A stretch of DNA of 64,000 nt from Ophiosphaerella korrae (lineage: Eukaryota > Ascomycota > Dothideomycetes > Pleosporales > Phaeosphaeriaceae). The stretch lies in contig JALNQF010000163.1 in assembly GCA_028456385.1 (NCBI GenBank), positions 34,828-98,827 on the forward strand, read 5' to 3'. The position numbers were made by a program, and so were the translations under genes. The notes under the pieces are model-generated. The model made no database searches. It saw only the letters and a program-made list of their open reading frames with translations, and had not been told where the DNA came from. How positions within the stretch are numbered: the stretch's first letter is position 1; every line of letters begins with the position of its first letter. Below, piece after piece: positions 1-11,595 of this stretch.

Positions 1-1610
1 CTGCGGCAGTGGGAGGTTTGCAGGCCATGCCGGGTTTTCTCATGGTCTTTGGCTATGAAGACCCTACCAGTCCATTGGGCTACGGTATTGATGTGAGTCT
101 TGGGATTAGGTCTGATACGGCATATAGCTTTGCGTTTGGATGTTAATTGACCCAAACAGTCAACCGTACAGCAACTTATGACGAGTTTAATGAATCTTGG
201 CGCATGTGTCTCGGCCATTGCAGCTGGCATCTTCGGCGCATATTTTGGTCGCAGAGTAGCTTTGTGGCTGGCATGCGTTGTATGCTGCGCCGCAGTCGCA
301 CTGCAAATCGGATCGACTTCGCCTGCTGGTCTGTATGTTGGTAGATTTTTCCTCGGCTTTTCAAATGGGTTTCTCGTGGTGTTCTCTACAGTGTACTGCA
401 GCGAAGCAGCGCCCGCGCATTTACGAGAGTAAATTTGCCAGACCCTAATCGCAAGTATTAAAGCACTAATGATTCCAGGATAATGGTCGGTCTATTCTCC
501 TTCTATGTTAATATTGGCAGTATCATCGGCTCCTTGATTGACAACTACACAAAACACCACTTGAGCAGGCTCAGCTACCAAATCCCCTTGGCATGCATGT
601 TCATCGTTCCTATTCTTCTCGCTAGCTTTCTATTTTTCGTTCCTGAAAGTCCAAGATGGCTCTTGTACCATGACCGAACGGAGGCAGCGCGTAAATCCCT
701 GGAAACTTTGCGTTTCGCTCATGGTGATGAGGAGCTGGAGCTTGAGTGGGCCGAGATGGTACGCGGCATTGCTGAAGAAAAGCGCATTGCTAGGAATACA
801 CCCATCGTGGATATGTTCAAAGGCCACGATCTTCGACGAACGCTATTGTGCTACGGTACGATTGCTTCACAGTCGGCGTCGGGGGTGTGGTTCTTTATCG
901 GATACCAAACGTATTTCATGGCCCTTGCTGGTATCACCAAAGCATTCGAATATGCCATTATGAACAGCTGTATTGGCTTCATTGGTGTTCATCTTGGTCT
1001 ATTTGCTTTGAAGAAGTTGTGCGGACGTAGAACAGTCATGATACTCGGCGCGATCAGTTGCGGATTGTGTGAACTAGCATGCGGGATAGCTTCGAGCGTT
1101 GACCCCAAATCCAAAGCAACGGGTAATGTACTGGTTGCATTCACGGCGCTCTTTATGTTCTGCTATAACGCAGGAGTTGGTGCCGCAAGCACCCCGTTGG
1201 CAACAGAAATGGTCAGTTCGCGGCTTCGTGCCTCCACTGTTGGCAGTGCAAATGCGCTTGGGTACTTTCTTGCTTGGTTGGTTGGCTTCTGTTCTCCCTA
1301 TTTCATCAATCCACAAGATCTGAACTGGGTGAGTGGTTCGTGCCGAAGGTATAATAATAATACATCTCTAACAGGAATTCAGGGACCACAATACTCATAT
1401 ATTTGGGCTGCCTCGAACTTTTTATACGTTATTTGGTTTTACTTCTTCCTTCCAGAGACCAAGGCTAGGTCCTTGGAAGAACTTGATGAGATCTTCGAAG
1501 CTGGTATTTCCGCGCGAAAATTCAAAGGCTACCAGTGTAGAATCATTGAGGATGCAAAGCACGATGTGTTCGGAAGTCAGGAGGTTCAGGACAAAAAGGG
1601 CGACGCGTGA
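1..1610 (+). CDS. MFS sugar transporter, 5' end outside window
   Basis: Sugar porter of the major facilitator superfamily; a plasma-membrane hexose or oligosaccharide importer is the usual role, but the substrate cannot be told. Four exons join in frame: 1-92, 160-428, 479-1328 and 1383-1610 (introns 93-159, 429-478 and 1329-1382). The first codons in the window already lie in the first membrane region (MPGFLMVFGYED), so only a short N-terminus is missing. Visible family marks are the GRR loop after the second helix, the PESPRW motif closing the first half, and PETKARSLEELDEIF at the end of helix 12. The third intron reads through in frame if retained, but splicing it restores the family sequence LNWGPQYSYIW. 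The next gene is convergent. Confidence is high for family and low for substrate. Confidence 0.9.
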
Positions 1611-1818
1611 GGACTTTCTGTTACTGTCATAACTAGATTTATTGGTATCTTATAATATTGGTAGCGGTGCTGCTTGAGTCTTTTTTTTTTTTGGAAAAGC
1701 TCACTTTTTTTACTCTCCGGCTCATCGTAGGTAGTTGCGTAGTACATGTCTTTATTGGATTGCGGCCTGCTACCTAGATGAAACGAATAATATTAACCAT
1801 GGCTATAGACTTGCTATG

Positions 1819-3338
1819 CTAGTAATCACTACTTCGAACCTTCGGTGTCTTCCCACTGAAATCATCCATATGCACTAGCGATGTCTCATCGTTTTCCCCA
1901 TGTTGTACCTCAAATGTCTTAGTATATTTTATCGAGCGTGTTTCATCTACGCTCGAATTTTGTTTCTTGTTTTGTTTCCCACCTAGGCCACTTCTTATTG
2001 CGCTTGCACCTGCACCCAAACCTTGACTCCGGTTGCCGTAATCTCCGTAGTGGTTTTGAGTTGTTCCTCTCGTAGATCCAAGTATATTGGGGAACATGTG
2101 GACAAGGATGACGCGGAGGGCTGGCAAACATGCACATATGATGCCGACGTTGATCTCAATGTTCGACCAGCGGATGACTTCGGTCTGGTCATAAGTTGGG
2201 TTGTTTGACGAGGCGAAATTGATGATAGAATGCAGGCGGAGGGTAGAGATGACTGTGATGCTAGAAAACAGTCAGAAGCTTGAAATAGTTGTGGTTCTAG
2301 CGCACTTACAAAGTACCCACGAAGAACATGACTGATACACTGATCTTCTTTCGCCACGACAACTGAAGTTGAAACACTTCGTAGAGCGGAAGAATTAACA
2401 TCCAGATATCTAGTGTAATGCTGATTATGGCATTGGACCAAGCAAGGGCGTTGATGTTGACACATTTCCCACGGCCTTCCTTATCCCAGTTCGTCCAGTA
2501 GAATGATATTGGCTGGCACTGGAAGACTGCAGTGATTACAAAAGCCAATCCCCAAAGGCTGTTGAATGTTATTGTAGCCCACAGTAGCTGCCGAATAATC
2601 TTCTTTGGGAAGATTCGTAGGAAGAAGAAGAGAAGCGTGAGTTTGATGAGTGCGATCTGCAAGAAGTACAGAATCTCCAGGGCGTACAAATAGCGCACGA
2701 AGTTGGTGATGTTGTCAAATGGCACAGCCCAAACATCCATTCCAAGCCCGTTGGGTACAATACCTCGATCAATGATTATCACTGAGGGCACTCCTGCGAT
2801 GAGCGCTGCTAATACGGAGTAATCATCCCAGCCAAGTTCTCCTAAAGAGAACACTGCTTTGTAGAAAACACGCGCAAGGGCACAAAACGCCGTGATAGCT
2901 GCAAGAACAATATTGGAGACACGAATGTTTTCTCCGGTAGAGCGGATGGGGGCATGACAGAAAGTTGCAGTTGAATTTTTGGTGACTAATGTGAGAAGAT
3001 TGTGTGGTTAATTCATGGTCCACCAGGGGGCAATAGACTGTCACGTACCCAAGGCTTGTCTGAGTGTACATGAACTCAGCACACATCTCTCGACCGCAGC
3101 CTGAAGTTTGACATTAGTGCAGACACAGGCTTGATCTGTGGCTTGACAGGACGATTCCGCTATGGTATTTTTCAGACACAATTGCTAGTTCCTCGCGTCA
3201 GCGAATATCTAGGTGCAATGGTTCTTGGCAACATACTGCGCATGTTGGAAGGTTTTCAGCAACCGACATCAAGTCCTCTTGTGCGGATCCGATTGGCACA
3301 CAGCCCAGGAGTGGAAGTAGCAAAAGAGAGGGTCTCAT
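1819..3338 (-). CDS. CFEM domain plus fungal rhodopsin-type (PTH11-like) membrane receptor
   Basis: Putative PTH11-class receptor, a fungal seven-helix protein that senses surface or host cues. Exons on the minus strand are 3338-3237, 3184-3049, 2985-2310 and 2260-1819, joining to 451 residues. The protein starts with a signal peptide (MRPSLLLLPLLGCVPIGSA). A CFEM domain follows with all eight cysteines, from LPTCAQLC through the CVC pair to TATFCHAP. The rhodopsin-like membrane domain (PF20684 type) begins near GELGWDDYS and includes the loop FQCQPISFYWTNWD. The cytoplasmic tail is polar and rich in Gly, Lys and Ser. The start was chosen because it alone gives a signal peptide followed directly by CFEM. 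A broken paralogue lies at about 12.6-14.0 kb. Family assignment is strong; ligand and pathway are unknown. Confidence 0.88.
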
Positions 3339-5798
3339 CGTGGATTCTTGTGCTCACATGCCACCTTTATTGAAGCAATATGGGACACGAAAGTACTGAG
3401 TAGATATCGAAGCAAATATCAAAGTAAACCGAAAAGGCTGCGAGAGCCCCTTGACACGTCTCTAGGGTACTAATCGTCAAATCTCCCGGGTCACTATCGC
3501 TTGCGCTGTCAGGGACGGTCTTTCATGTGAGGTCCACTGTCCCAGAATCTGGAGCCCAACAACCGAGTGGCTAGGCTAAGGTGCTGGGTCATTGGGATGG
3601 AATAAAGTACAGGGGTATGAGCAAAAAAGCGGATTGTGACAGCTTCTAGCGCTTCCATTCGGCCATGACATTTCTTCCATAACAAATTGATGGGCTTGCC
3701 GCGGAGATGATCCATGTAGGTGCATTAAATTTCAGCTCTAGCTTCGAGGTGAATGGACCAGCATAAGAGAGTTGGGTAGGGGTATCAAAGCTGACGTAGG
3801 CGGCCCCAAACTCCCAACAAGTGGGGCGCCACTGGTGAATGTGTAGCGCTTATGGTCTGCAGTGTTTGACGGAGATATTCCCTTTTAGGTAATGTGGCAC
3901 GTACTCGCGTCAGGTGGCTTGACGACCCGGCTGTATGCAGGCATAGAAACGAACATGAGGCGTATATAGAGGTGCCGTTCAGCACTAACTCCTTCAGCTG
4001 ATAGCGCGCAGAAAAGAAGTTGTGTGCATTCAACGACATTTCCTTCTTGATCTGGGATCGCACGTTGTAGGTAGTTCTGCCAAGGCTTATCTCATCCTTC
4101 ATAACCGATTTGCCCCAGGGATAATTGCGGGTTTTCGAAATTCCGGTCAAGTGTCGCAAAGAGTTCGCCCGTTTCAGCGAGGATTGGATTGAATTGCATC
4201 GGCGAGCACAGACCTATGATCAGGAAGCTCCATCCCTCCATCCTATCTGATCTTGCGGAACCTCCGCTGCGGTCGTCCGTCTGCACCGTCAAAATCCTCT
4301 ATTAGATATCTGGCCTGACTTAGTGTAGCCACGTCGCTTGCAACCTCACAACAATGTCGTTCCTACCGCGGAAGATGAAGTCGCGATTTGAAGGTATCAG
4401 AAGTTTACATAAAAGTGACGTGGATAATAGGAGTTAGACGAAACATTTAGAAGTGGCCTTCTTGAATCTGGCACATTTTTCCACACGAGCGAATAAAATT
4501 CTCGGTTGCATCGCGATTTGCCATGCGCCACAGCAACGCTGTCGGACGGCTCCGACATTTTCTCGTTAGCACTTGCACCACTGCCTTAGCGGAGATGTCA
4601 CTTTAGCCAAAATGTTCGTTGTTGAAGAAACAGAATTTGCACATGAGTCGTGGTACGAAGAACGATACCACTGCACAGGAACAGAATATCATGATACCGA
4701 GAAAAGAGCAATACAAAGCCTGTCCATCGAAGAATATTTTCACGTGAAAGGTCATAAGCTTCTCAAGCATCCAACACAAAAGTTCGGCTAAATCTGAACG
4801 GGTTTTCAAACCTCATCAAGTCAATCAGACGCGCGCACAATCCCGCTCCCGTACCTTTCCAATATTTCACCTCGGTAGCGAAGACCACCAGCTAGCTTTG
4901 GCGGCTGAGACAGAAAATAAAGTTTGGTGAGCAACCCCCAGAACAGGATACGTTGAATTCAAGTAGGTAGTCCGAATAGGCATCGATCGAACTTTACGAA
5001 CGGACATGGCGTATTCGGTTTCATAAGGGCGATGCGGTCAAACGACTCATGATGCATGTGCGTGGATCACCAAACAGAGATGGAATGAGATCTTTCGATA
5101 GAGTCAGGATCCTAGCTGATCTGCATCCCTACGTGAAGGAAATCACATCACCTTCTGTGTGATTCAGTGCATGTTGGAGATGAAGATAAATGCGACCGCA
5201 TAGCTCCACCATGGGAGCGGAGCTGTGCGCCGGGCCAGTATGCGGCGACCATGGAAAGCCTGCTATTTTTGGCACTTTGTCGTTGGTACACTTGGACTTT
5301 CGAATTAGCACTCGATGCTATCTATGAACGAGCGATTTGTAGCGTTGTCTGTTCCGACTTGGCGTAGTGCTTTCTATCATCAATGACTCAACACAATCCA
5401 GCTCATAGGGAGACCGGCCATCCCCACATCGCTGAAGGCATATATCAGACCCCGCAGTAGGCAAAATGCAATATCTAAAAACACAACTACAAGCCACCAA
5501 ACTCAAAATTATTCTTCACCCCATCCACGCCCCCATGCCGTTGATGGTGTTGACTAGCACTTTGCCATCAACCATGATTCCCAAACAGAGCACTAGGCAC
5601 TGCGGGGAAATACGTGTTCGCGAATCAAGTATGTGCCGAGGCGCAAGGACGAGACACGTGTGGGCAGGGTAGGTTACTAGGTTGCATGTGTGTGTGTGTG
5701 GTGTCGAACGTGCGCGGCCGAGTTTATTTGGAAGCTATGTTGGGTTGATCAAGACCAAAATTGGAAAACAAGTGAGTTTATTCTCTAGCATCCTCGGT
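3339..5798. other. Gene-poor stretch
   Basis: About 2.5 kb between the CFEM receptor start and the OGG1 stop. Open frames of up to 124 codons (for example minus strand 3785-4159) have no recognisable motif, no supported splice partners and a composition like random frames. A short TG run sits near 5685-5700. I see no gene or RNA here. Confidence 0.5.
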
Positions 5799-7094
5799 TT
5801 AAGATTTTTGGCGCTTGCTCCTTGTCACCCTCTGCATGACGTCCACGACTTGTTCTTTTTCCCGAGGTTCGGCTTTGACGCGCTTCCGTTTCGTAGTTTC
5901 CTTTTTGATAGATTGTTCAAGACGCATTTCTTCTCCCTCCTGTTTGATCACAATCTCTTCTTCTTCTTTGACTTCTGTCTTGGTGGTGATGCGCTCGGAA
6001 AAGGCTTTGAGATCGGCGGTGAAGAGCACGGAGTGGGCCCAGCCGGCTTCCTTACCCCAGAGTTTTCGGAAGTGGTTTGCGATGGCGGTGTAAGTTGTTG
6101 ATGTCAAGCTGCTGTGTTTGCCCTTTCCAAACTTGTAGTCGCGTTGTGCTATCTGCCAAACGTGTGTGTCTACGGGAACGGACTCAGACCAGCCAAGGCC
6201 AAACAGACAGACACAGTCGGCGACCTTTGGGCCCACGCCGTGAAGGGCCAAAAGCTCCTCGTGTGCTCTTCGGTAGCCTTCGCGGCCTCCATGAAGTAGC
6301 TCTCCGGCAGGCTTCTCCTTGATGCCGAATTGGGGGCACTCAGGGTTACTGAGATCCTGCAGCCATTGCAGGCCCTTTTCTTGCGACACGATGCGAGCAG
6401 TCTTTGCAATGTACTTGGCGCGATATCCGAATCCAAGCTGCATCAGATGTGCCTCCACGTCTGGACCAGACAAGGCGTCAGGGGTAGGAAAGTCATGGTA
6501 GGGAGTCTGGTCTATGTGGGCAATGAGTGGCCCGTAGTGCAGACACAGATTGTGGACCATGCCCGATATGCGGCTGATATTGTTGTTGCTGCTGCATATG
6601 AAGCCGATGAGGGCTTCCCAGGCATCCTGGCGCAGGATGCGTACGCCCATGAATTTGGGCGCTTTCTTCTTGAAGTTGGCATCTGAGGCGGCCCATTGGT
6701 GGTACAGCTGGCCAAGGTCAGGGGCGAGATTGAGGTAGTGGTTCAAGAGGGCAAGGGTGTCGTCGTGGTCGGGGGCGAGCGAGGGCGCATTCGAGGGGGG
6801 TGGCGTAGGGAGCTTCGAGGCGGCGGCGGCGGTGGTGGTGGTGGTGGTTGGGTAGATGGCGCGGTAGTGGACGTGGTGGGCGTCTTGACGGAGGGAAACC
6901 AGGCGGCCATGGAGGGCACATGACCACTCGTCGTGGGCAGACTTGCGCCATCTAGTAGGGGGACGGTCAGGCTGCGGCTAGCTGGTGGTGCTGTGTATGT
7001 ACCTGAAGGACTGGCCGCAGCGCAAGGTGGTGTCGATGCACAGCTCGGTGAGAGTGGCGGGCAGCCTGTGCCATTCTGCCGCGCGCAGGCCCAT
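5799..7094 (-). CDS. OGG1: 8-oxoguanine DNA N-glycosylase/lyase
   Basis: Bifunctional base-excision repair glycosylase that removes 8-oxoguanine opposite C and nicks the strand; it acts in the nucleus and mitochondria. Exons 7094-7003 and 6951-5799 join through a 51 bp intron to 414 residues. The N-terminal OGG domain starts with LTELCIDTTLRCGQSFRW. The helix-hairpin-helix LHGVGPKVADCVCLFGL carries the catalytic lysine (about residue 273), and PVDTHVW carries the catalytic aspartate (about residue 292). The C-terminus is a Lys/Glu-rich tail (VKEEEE, KRKRVKAEPREK), possibly nuclear-targeting. Between the N-terminal sheet and the NHYLNLAP helix is a Thr6-Ala4 tract coded by a trinucleotide-like repeat. 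An in-frame ATG further upstream exists, but the chosen start sits just before the conserved AEWHRLP. It is divergent from the U2AF gene. Confidence 0.95.
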
Positions 7095-7343
7095 TGCAGT
7101 TGTGCTGTCTGGTGGTGTTGGGGGTATCCAGCGGCAGGCGGCCAGGCACCTGAAATGGTCTCGGCGCGCCAAGGCGGAGCAGGCACGGACGCGCCTTTCG
7201 TTGGACAGCTCCCGTGTGCGCTTTTGTCGTCCTCAACCGCGTCCCAGCGGCCACACACACCAGCCATCGGACTGCCCATCGCCTCCGTTGACCATACCAA
7301 CCAGTTCCAGCTTCTGCTTGTGCGCCCTCTGTGCTCGCCCACC
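7095..7343. promoter_or_regulatory. Shared divergent promoter of OGG1 and U2AF large subunit
   Basis: Only 249 bp separate the two start codons on opposite strands, so both 5' untranslated regions and core promoters must lie in this GC-rich interval. No TATA box is obvious. Bidirectional promoter use is inferred from geometry. Confidence 0.6.
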
Positions 7344-9333
7344 ATGAACGGCGACGGCTACTCTCGAGGTAAGCGGCAGGGCCCAGTACACGTGCTGACT
7401 GGTCTGCAGCTTGCATCCATACTAACATAACCAGATGGCGGCAGGTCCAGCGGCTCGCGAAACTACGTAGGTGCCCCCCGTCCTGCCCGTCCGCCGTGCG
7501 CGCCCCCACAACTGACGCCCAGCCTGCAGTCCTCAAGAGACGACCGCCGGGGCGGTGATGACCGCCGCCGCCGCCGCTCGCGCTCTCCCCGCCACGGCGG
7601 AGGAGGCGGAGCGGGAGCAGGAGGGCCCCGTCGCGACTACGAGGTCGACACGTACTCGTCCAGCCGCGACTACCGCGAGCGCGAGCGCGAAGACACATAC
7701 AACGCCCGCCGCGAGAGGCGCGACGACCGCGGCCCAGGCGGCGGCCCAGGCGACCGTGGAGACCGCGGCGACCGCGGCTGGGGCGACTCGTACTCCAGGC
7801 GCGACCGTCCTCGAGGAGGCGACCGCGACGACGACCGCAGCCACCGCCGCGACCGGGGCGACAGAGACCGCGACCGAGGCGGCCGAGACGGCGGCTTTGG
7901 CGACGACCGTAGACGGGGCGGACGCGATGGCGGCGGCGGCGGCGGCGGTGGCCGTGACCGCGACCGTGGGCGGCAGCAGAAGGAAGAGTCGCCGCTCCCC
8001 AACAAGCAACGCGAGGCCACGCCCGACCTCTCGCCCTTTGTCAGCATCCAGAAGCGCCAGCGTCGCATGACGCAGTGGGATATCAAGCCTGCCGGCTACG
8101 AGAACATCACCGCCGAGGGCGCCAAGCTGTCTGGCATGTTTCCTCTGCCCGGCGCGCCGCGTGCTGCTCCCATGGATCCCTCCAAGCTCGCCGCCCTCAT
8201 GAGCCCGTCGGCAGGCACTGCCTCGGCCGCTGCTCTGGCCCCAGGTGCCTCGAAGCAGTCGAAGCGCCTCTACGTTCACAACCTGCCGTCTGGCGCCTCC
8301 TCGGAAGAGCTCATGGATTTCTTCAACCTCCAGCTCAACGGCCTAAACGTCGTCTCTGGCCACGACCCCTGTGCCTCCGCCCACATCGCCTCGAATAAGC
8401 AGTATGCCGCGCTCGAGTTCAAGACGCCTGAGGACGCCACCGTCGCTCTGGCCATGAGCGGCATTTCCATGCGCGACGACGGGGGTGGCCCAGACCGTTC
8501 TGGCCTCTCCATCCGCCGGCCCAAGGACTACATCACCCCCTCATTCGACGAGAATGCCTACTCTGGGGAGGGTGTGTCAAGTGTCGTAAAGGACAGTCCC
8601 AACAAGCTTAGTATTGTCAATATTCCCACCTTCATCGAGGAGGAACAGGTGCGAGAGCTCATTGAGACTATGGGCAACCTGCGGGCCTTTGTCTTGGTCA
8701 AGGATAACGGCACCGAGCAACATCGCGTACGATCATCACCGTGCTTTTAAATTACCTCGCTAATATTTATCTAGGGTATCGCTTTCTGCGAGTACGCAAG
8801 CGACGAATACGTCGACCAGATCATCGAAGGTCTCAACGATATTCCACTCGGCGAAGGCAACCTCAAGGTCTCTCGCGCAACAGTCGGTGTGCAGCAGACT
8901 ACCACCGGCCTGGATGGAGGTGTTAATGCCATCTCTATGCTCGCCAGTGCCAATGCTGCCGAGAACCTTGAACAGAGCCGAGTCATCTGCCTCATGAACA
9001 TGGTTACCTCGGATGAACTGCTCAACGACGACGAGTATGACGGTAAGATCTATGTACAACCCATTTTGACTACACAATGCTAACAATTTTTCCTCAGAAA
9101 TCAAGGAGGATATCGAAGAGGAGTGCCAAAAATACGGCCCAATTGTTGAGATCAAGATTCCTCGTCCCGCCGGTGCCCGTACCAGCCTAGGAGTTGGCAA
9201 AATTTACATCAAGTACCAGGACAGCGAGTCAGCGCAGCGCGCTATCAAGGCTCTTGCTGGCCGTCAATTCTCCCGAAGGACCGTTGTTGCAACCCACTTT
9301 TCAGAAGAGGGCTTCGATGTAGACGCATGGTAA
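7344..9333 (+). CDS. Splicing factor U2AF large subunit (U2AF65/Prp2-like)
   Basis: Binds the polypyrimidine tract with the small U2AF subunit and recruits U2 snRNP to 3' splice sites in the nucleus. Exons 7344-7368, 7435-7466, 7530-8726, 8775-9042 and 9098-9333 give 585 residues. The N-terminus is a long Arg/Asp/Gly-rich region (repeated RD, RG and DRG) in place of a classical RS domain, followed by the U2AF-ligand-like QRRMTQWDIKPAGYEN. Three RNA-recognition modules follow: RRM1 from KRLYVHNLPSG, RRM2 from LSIVNIPTF, and the C-terminal UHM-type module from SRVICLMNMVTSDEL to RTVVATHFSEEGFD. The first exon is only 25 bp. Order, motifs and length fit the family well. Confidence 0.94.
7530..7990 (+). 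repeat. GC-rich imperfect trinucleotide region coding the Arg/Asp/Gly tract of U2AF
   Basis: About 460 bp of purine/CG-rich imperfect repeats (GAC CGC GGC type codons) encode the low-complexity N-terminal arm. Several long frames on both strands here, rich in Ala/Thr or Arg/Pro, are by-products of this composition. Confidence 0.7.
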
Positions 9334-9631
9334 TTGTACGATACATGCCGCGTGTAGTGGTTTTTCCTTTTTCTCTTTTGCGTGTTAGTTGATAGGCCAG
9401 CTTTTCTGGACTTCATTCATGGAAAAAGGAGAACGGGATTTGTACAATAATTTGACCTCAGGAAAAATGCGAGCATGTGTAGGGTAAAACAAGTAGTATG
9501 GATGGATATTGGAACTTGAGAAACATCGATCAGCCAGTGTACAGGCAGGGAGTTGATAGCGCACACAGTTTCAGTAGCATTCAAATCAACATTAGCTTTC
9601 CAATCCGCAGGTTAGATATCCTGTGCCTATC

Positions 9632-9668
9632 CCATCCATCCATCCATCCATCCATCCATCCATCCATC
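9632..9668. repeat. Tetranucleotide microsatellite (ATCC)n
   Basis: About nine tandem copies of a CCAT unit lie between the convergent U2AF and P450 genes. The repeat touches the stop codon of the P450 (9667-9669), so length changes would alter its 3' UTR directly. Confidence 0.9.
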
Positions 9669-11595
9669 ATCGCCGCACGATCTTTAGCCTCATCTCTCCC
9701 GGCCGCCTAACATGTAGCAACAGTGGCTCCGCGATCGAATCCTTCAGCACATTTTTCAGCCTCTCTTCTTCATGCTCCCTCCCTAACTCGTCCATTACAT
9801 CCAACTCGATCCTCACACTCGCCAGCACACGTGCTAATACCGCGCAAAACTCCACCTGACTAAACTTCATACCCGGACACATGCGGGGGCCCGCTCCCCA
9901 AGCAAGAAACCCAGATTCAGGCGTCGGATGCAGCACGGCGTTCTCAGGCGAGAGCCAACGTTGCGGACTGAAGGTGCTAGGTGCCTCGAAATATGTGTGT
10001 GAAGCGTGGGAAGCCCAAGAGTTCAGGCTAAGTTGGGTTGCAGGAGGAAGAACGATAGAAGTAGACGTACGTGTCCGACTTAACGAAGTGGGGACTGAGA
10101 CTGTGGTGGAGCTAGGAGATATGTAGGAGCGGGGGAGCGGTGGGGAAGGAGAGTGCGTGCGGAGAGTTTCGTACTGTTGACATTATATTAACCAAGTGAT
10201 TCGGTTGAGTGGGAAAAATAAAAATAAAAATAAAAATAAAAATAAAATAAAAGTTTATATTTATGTAAAGGGGATTTTCAACATACCATGACACACATGA
10301 CTCTCTTCAGCTTTGGAAACGTTTTGGCGTACTCAATGTCGTGTAGGTTAGGCATGACCTCATCTACTTCTTCGGCAACCCAGTCTTGTATCCCGGGGTT
10401 CAGCGCAAGTAAAGCGAGGGCATAAGATAGTGTGATGGCCGTCGATTCCAACCCACCCAGCGTGAAGATAAATATATTACCGCGGAGCTCGATATCTGAT
10501 AGCCTGGCTTTTGTATCCTGGCAAGTAGCATCGTTTGCTTTGATCAGTGTGTTTATCAAAGTTGATTTTGCATCTGTGGTCCTTGGTTTTGCGCGCTCGC
10601 GGACGATGATTTCGTCCATGTATTTTGTGAATTCGTGCATGGCCAGGAGAAGTTGTTTGATGCTAGGGGGAAGTAAGGACTGAAGTCTGAAATTGGTGAA
10701 CCATGGCATTATACTTAAGAGGGCTGGTGATATAGACGTGCTCATCACGGTCAACAATGCTTCTCTGAGCGACAGGCTGTGGCCGGCGGTGGGTTCGTTG
10801 ACTTGGTGGTTTTCAAAGGCGACGGAGGATATTACATTCAAGGCAAGTGTGCTAGTGTCTTTTATGACACTGGTGGTGTTCTTTTCTGGTGAGGATATTA
10901 ATTTTGTGAGGAGAGGGTCGCATTGTTTAAGAGCTTCTGTCCAAACGGTACTTGAAGCTCGTTCAGTGAAGCATGAGGCTGTGAGTCTTCGGTGGCGGCT
11001 CCAGTCTTCGCCATTGGACTAGAATTAGTGATATTAACCAAGCGTACTCTGATAAATAAGGGCTATAGAAGAAAGAATCACATAGATACACGATATGCGT
11101 AGCAAAGGGGGTGCACTTACAGTGTCAACATTCTGCCCAAAAGTGCCAAGAATTTCTAATTATCAATCAGTCTGTATCTTTTTGGTTCGTATCTCTTGCT
11201 TATCTACCAACAAAATACGCACCGTTAACATTATCTGGTTTCACAAAATCCCTCCATTTCTTCAAAACATGCTCAACTGTCTTCGCATCGCTGGTACATA
11301 GCACATTAAGCCCGGGTGAAACGACCATGAAGCAGTGCCCTAATTTATCATGCAAATTAGCACCATCTTGCCACGCGCATGTCCAGTCAATCGCTCGGAA
11401 CCAGCTAAACCTATCCAGCAGTGGCCTAAGATATGACGCGCTGAGTTGCCATTGTATGGTGTATGGTGTGATTGGGCTAAAGAGAAGGTTGAGACCGGTT
11501 TTTCGAGCCAATTGGTAGTTGCGTAAGAGAGAAACGACGGGGTTTATGACGAGATACACAACGATCATTGTGATACCAATGCTCCATATCGCCAT
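9667..11595 (-). CDS. Cytochrome P450 monooxygenase
   Basis: Membrane-anchored fungal P450; the substrate is unknown. Exons 11595-11223, 11155-11121, 11018-10287 and 10173-9667 join to 548 residues. An N-terminal hydrophobic anchor (MAIWSIGITMIVVYLVIN) is followed by the helix-C motif NGEDWSRHRRL. The oxygen-binding I-helix has FTLGGLESTAITL. The K-helix ExxR is ETLR, immediately after the third intron. A PxRW motif (SPQRWLSPEN) and the heme loop FLAWGAGPRMCPGMKF with its cysteine ligand complete the set, so all catalytic landmarks are intact. The third intron (10174-10286) holds an A/T hexanucleotide repeat. It is convergent with the U2AF gene. No tailoring or backbone synthase genes accompany it, so a biosynthetic cluster is not supported. 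Confidence 0.9.
10213..10252. repeat. Hexanucleotide repeat (A5T)n inside a P450 intron
   Basis: Five copies of AAAAAT followed by two shortened A4T units sit in the third intron of the P450. On the coding strand this is a T-rich tract upstream of the acceptor, so it could double as an extended polypyrimidine tract. Confidence 0.85.

Noticed and set aside
3785..4159. 124-codon minus-strand frame in the gap before OGG1
   Set aside because: No motif, random-like composition and no splice partners.
6743..7698. Long open frames, Pro/Thr-rich or Arg-rich, antisense to or beyond OGG1 exon 1
   Set aside because: They arise from the repeat-like codons of the Thr/Ala tract and GC-rich flank; the spliced OGG1 model accounts for the region.
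7533..8279. Ala/Val/Thr-rich frames on both strands through the U2AF N-terminus
   Set aside because: Low-complexity shadows of the Arg/Asp/Gly codons; no motifs.
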